From: Dromaius novaehollandiae
Lineage: Eukaryota; Chordata; Aves; Casuariiformes; Dromaiidae
Assembly (NCBI RefSeq): GCF_036370855.1
Contig: NC_088111.1
Coordinates: 18,015,501-18,079,500, forward strand
Direction of reading: 5' to 3'
DNA length: 64,000 nucleotides
Shown here: in pieces, positions 61,764 to 64,000 of the stretch
How the letters are laid out: each line of letters starts with the position of its first letter
Numbering within the stretch: the first letter of the stretch is position 1
Program-made: the position numbers and the translations under genes
The notes under the pieces: model-generated
Told to the model about the DNA's origin: nothing
The model's database searches: none
Seen by the model: only the letters and a program-made list of their open reading frames with translations

Positions 61764-61777
61764 GTTGCCATAGCGAC
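61764..61777. promoter_or_regulatory. RFX X-box GTTGCCATAGCGAC
   Basis: Half-sites GTTGCC and AGCGAC with a 2-base spacer fit RYYNYY-N(1-3)-RRNRAC. It lies at the usual promoter-proximal distance from the start of CLUAP1, an IFT gene and so an expected RFX target. Confidence 0.72.
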
Positions 61778-61855
61778 CGCGCGGCGCGGCGCGGCCTAGT
61801 ACGGCGGCGACGGCGGCCCGCGGGGTCCCTGCGCGCTTTCCGGCGCGGAGCCGCG

Positions 61856-61877
61856 ATGTCGTTCCGCGACCTCAGGA
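61856..61877 (+). CDS. CLUAP1: CLUAP1 coding exon 1
   Basis: The ATG lies in a ccgcgATGt context inside the CpG island; 22 coding bases precede the gtgagg donor. It is too short to be found as an open frame and is called from its match to the invariant MSFRDLR start. Confidence 0.93.
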
Positions 61878-62643
61878 GTGAGGCGCCTCGCTGGGCGGGG
61901 CGGGGGGAGCGGGGTTCCCGGCGGCCGGCAGCGCGCGGGGGGCCCGGGCGCCGCCGCGGCGGGGCCGCGCGTAGCTCCGCTCTGCGGCCTGCAGCCGAGC
62001 GGCCCCGCCGCCGTTCGGGTTTTCCAGGCTTGAAGTTTTGTTAAGTTGTTTTCAAACCCTGCATTTCCACACCAGGGTCCAGCGCAGGCGGATCAAGCGC
62101 TGCTTATGACCTTCCGGGTGCTTCACATGCAGGCAATCTTCCTGAAAAGATGGTCATAGTGTTTCTTAATTTAACGGGCAGCCTTTGCTTTAACGTGGTG
62201 TAAAAACGCAGTGTCTGAGTGCTTGAGCCCCGTGGCTGGGGTAGCGCTGCCTTTACGTAGTGGTGGTGATTATTGCAGTCTTTCACTGTTTGAAAATTCC
62301 CTCGCTACCTAGTGACTCTTTGGTTGAAAAGTCAGTTTTACTTACTTTGACGTAATTTTCCAGTGAAGTGATATTATTTTTCTCCCTTGCTCTGCTCATA
62401 AGCTTTTTGAGGAGTGGTTTTACCAGGCTGCGTCTAATTGTCAATGAGCAGCGTGCTGCGGGAACCTGAGTTGTTAGTGACGTCAGTGGTGGATATGGAA
62501 AAAAAAATTGCTGCTGTTGGTTGTTTTTCAGATTTTACTGAGATGATGAAGGCACTGGGGTATCCTCGACTCATTTCTATGGAGAATTTTCGCACCCCAA
62601 ACTTCATGCTAGTTTCAGAGGTGCTTCTCTGGCTGGTGAAAAG
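61856..62643 (+). CDS. CLUAP1: CLUAP1 (IFT38), first two coding exons, truncated by the window edge
   Basis: CLUAP1/IFT38 is a subunit of the IFT-B complex that carries cargo along ciliary axonemes and is needed to build cilia. Exon 1 coding part 61856-61877 gives MSFRDLR plus the first base of an Asn codon, ending at gtgagg. Exon 2, 62532-62643, after ttgtttttcag, completes the Asn and reads [20 protein letters not shown], then [16 protein letters not shown], stopping two bases into the next codon at gttggt. The segment is nearly identical to the N-terminus of the human protein, including the calponin-homology-like fold start. 44 residues are visible of about 410 in the family. No exon 3 is seen up to 64000. 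Confidence 0.93.
62532..62643 (+). CDS. CLUAP1: CLUAP1 coding exon 2
   Basis: Acceptor tttttcag, 112 bases, phase 1 to phase 0 plus two. It encodes the conserved FTEMM-to-WLVK segment. The donor gttggt is weaker than consensus but matches the position of the family's exon boundary. Confidence 0.92.
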
Positions 62644-64000
62644 GTTGGTGATTAGGCTAATGAATGTCAAGACTGATGCTCGGATGTGACATTTGCATTT
62701 GGAGCTGATGTTTTGGTGTGAAATTGTATTAAGATAGATCTTGTCTAAAGAGGAACTTAAATTGAAACTTAAGAGAGTGCTACTGTTTTGAGGGAGCTAC
62801 TGTTATGAGTATCAGGTAGGAAGTTTGTACTTAAGCTTGCATTTTAAGTGTCAGGCCTGTGGCTTCAGTAGTCCGTGTGTATCGTGGATCTCACTGTGCT
62901 TTTCAAAGAAGCCAACAATGGCTAAACCAAAGGAATGACACAGACAGTAAAGAAAGCCTTCTTCTGGCTACTGGTAGTAGCTGCTGCTCTTCTGAGACTC
63001 TGTAGTCCAGCGCACAGCTTGAGTCTTGCTTTGGCGGTGTTAAATTCAGGCAGTACAAGATTGAGCTATTTTCATTCACAAGCATTTGTGGTGTTTGAAT
63101 GATCTGGAAGTACTTCCTTAAAAGTAAAGTGAGGTACACCACATCTCCCTTTGCGCAGACCACGGACCTTCTGACACTTCAGAAAACTTTCATGCAGTAA
63201 AGTCCTAACTCAGTCTTTCAGATCTGGTTCTTAGCTAGACATCGTTTTAAAATAGTTTTCAAACTGGAAGACAAGATTACTGTTTGAAATGCACAGTGGT
63301 AGCTTTTTGCTAGTGTTCTACATCGACAGATACACTAGTGACTTGGCACCACAAGGAACCCTGTGGGGTCCCATCACTCCAGATTTGAATAATATTTCAG
63401 TAGGAATATACTGAAATAATCAAATATTGTTTTCTTCATTTTTGTTACGTTGGCTTGAGTGATTGTTTCTTTGGCTTTTAATAAGTGAAAAGGGTATTAT
63501 AATTGTGACTTAAGCTCATGGCAAAATATCTCACTTCTACTCTTTTGAGGTTTTGTCCCATTATTAAGCTGCTGAGCATGTACTCTGTCTTCCTATTGAA
63601 ATTAGATGCAATGCTCTCTCTGGTCTTTAGTTTAATTATAGAACCCTAAAAATGTGTCTGAAGTAAAAAATAAAATGACTCAGTCCTGGCAGAGATTGCC
63701 TCCTGAAGGTGGATATATTTATTGCTGGAGTGTAGCTGTATCCCTCAATCCTGTGTTCTACAAACTCTGTTACCATCCTTGCTGTGTCTGACCTTGTACT
63801 CTAAACAAGGCAGTATACAATGAGAACTTCTCAAGATACATTTAGTTTTTATCTTGCAATCAGAATTAGTGTTTCAACATGGTAGTGTGTAGCACTCATG
63901 CTATGTAAATAATAATAAAAAAAATCCACAGCATTAATCTGCAACTATCTAGATGCAGTTTTATGTTCACCTAACCTATTGACAGACTTTATTTAAATAT
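62644..64000. other. CLUAP1 intron 2 (partial)
   Basis: AT-rich intronic sequence. No segment resembling the next CLUAP1 exon (expected to begin with a Tyr-Glu-Pro-Gln type motif) is present. No other feature seen. Confidence 0.7.

Larger units (their letters stand above)
61600..62010 (+). promoter_or_regulatory. CLUAP1: CpG island, promoter of CLUAP1
   Basis: A CpG-dense block surrounds the CLUAP1 start codon, with an X-box 79-92 bases upstream of the ATG and a GGCGGCGACGGCGG-type leader at about 61803-61816. The start site is likely within 61790-61840 by its relation to the ATG. Confidence 0.82.

Noticed and set aside
1-64000. tRNA, rRNA, CRISPR arrays, bacterial operons
   Set aside because: No tRNA B-box with cloverleaf context, no rRNA segments and no direct-repeat arrays with unique spacers were found; the sequence is clearly vertebrate.

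Overview
This is vertebrate nuclear DNA, most likely from a bird. Spliced orthologues of vertebrate genes are joined by canonical GT-AG introns, and there are CpG-island promoters. The interspersed repeats are mainly CR1 non-LTR retrotransposon copies in the bird/reptile style. There are no bacterial operons, CRISPR arrays or phage features. All exon calls come from reading conserved protein segments together with splice sites and codon phase.

Layout. (1) Positions 1-7,000, minus strand: the 5' part of DNAAF8 (human C16orf71), a dynein axonemal assembly factor; three coding exons are visible and the gene runs off the left edge. (2) About 6,650-7,960: a CpG island shared head-to-head by DNAAF8 and ANKS3, with a near-perfect RFX X-box, an NRF1 site, a YY1 site and a CCAAT box. 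(3) About 7,400-27,043, plus strand: complete ANKS3 with 15 coding exons (656 codons plus stop), ankyrin repeats, SAM domain and coiled coil; a dead 1.4-kb CR1 copy lies antisense in one intron. (4) About 28,470-38,100, minus strand: a complete class B GPCR of the glucagon-receptor subfamily with 13 coding exons (433 aa). It is probably GCGLR/GCRPR, the glucagon-like receptor described in non-mammalian vertebrates and missing from mammals. It is convergent with ANKS3, and a palindromic poly(A) signal lies between them. (5) 38,550-59,290: about 21 kb without a recognised gene, holding GC-rich patches, small CR1 fragments and a 45-bp minisatellite (52,989-53,305). (6) 59,296-59,973, minus strand: a candidate small three-exon coding gene that I do not recognise but whose splice phases agree. 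(7) 61,600-64,000, plus strand: CpG-island promoter with a second X-box and the first two coding exons of CLUAP1 (IFT38), which runs off the right edge.

Biology. Three of the four recognised genes belong to cilia: DNAAF8 to dynein-arm assembly, ANKS3 to the nephronophthisis-protein module, CLUAP1 to IFT-B. Their promoters carry X-boxes, the target of the ciliary RFX factors. The glucagon-type hormone receptor is a functionally unrelated gene between them. The unresolved items with most interest are the small candidate gene beside CLUAP1, an optional 21-nt or 63-nt in-frame insert in ANKS3, and an in-frame GC-AG intron in the receptor.
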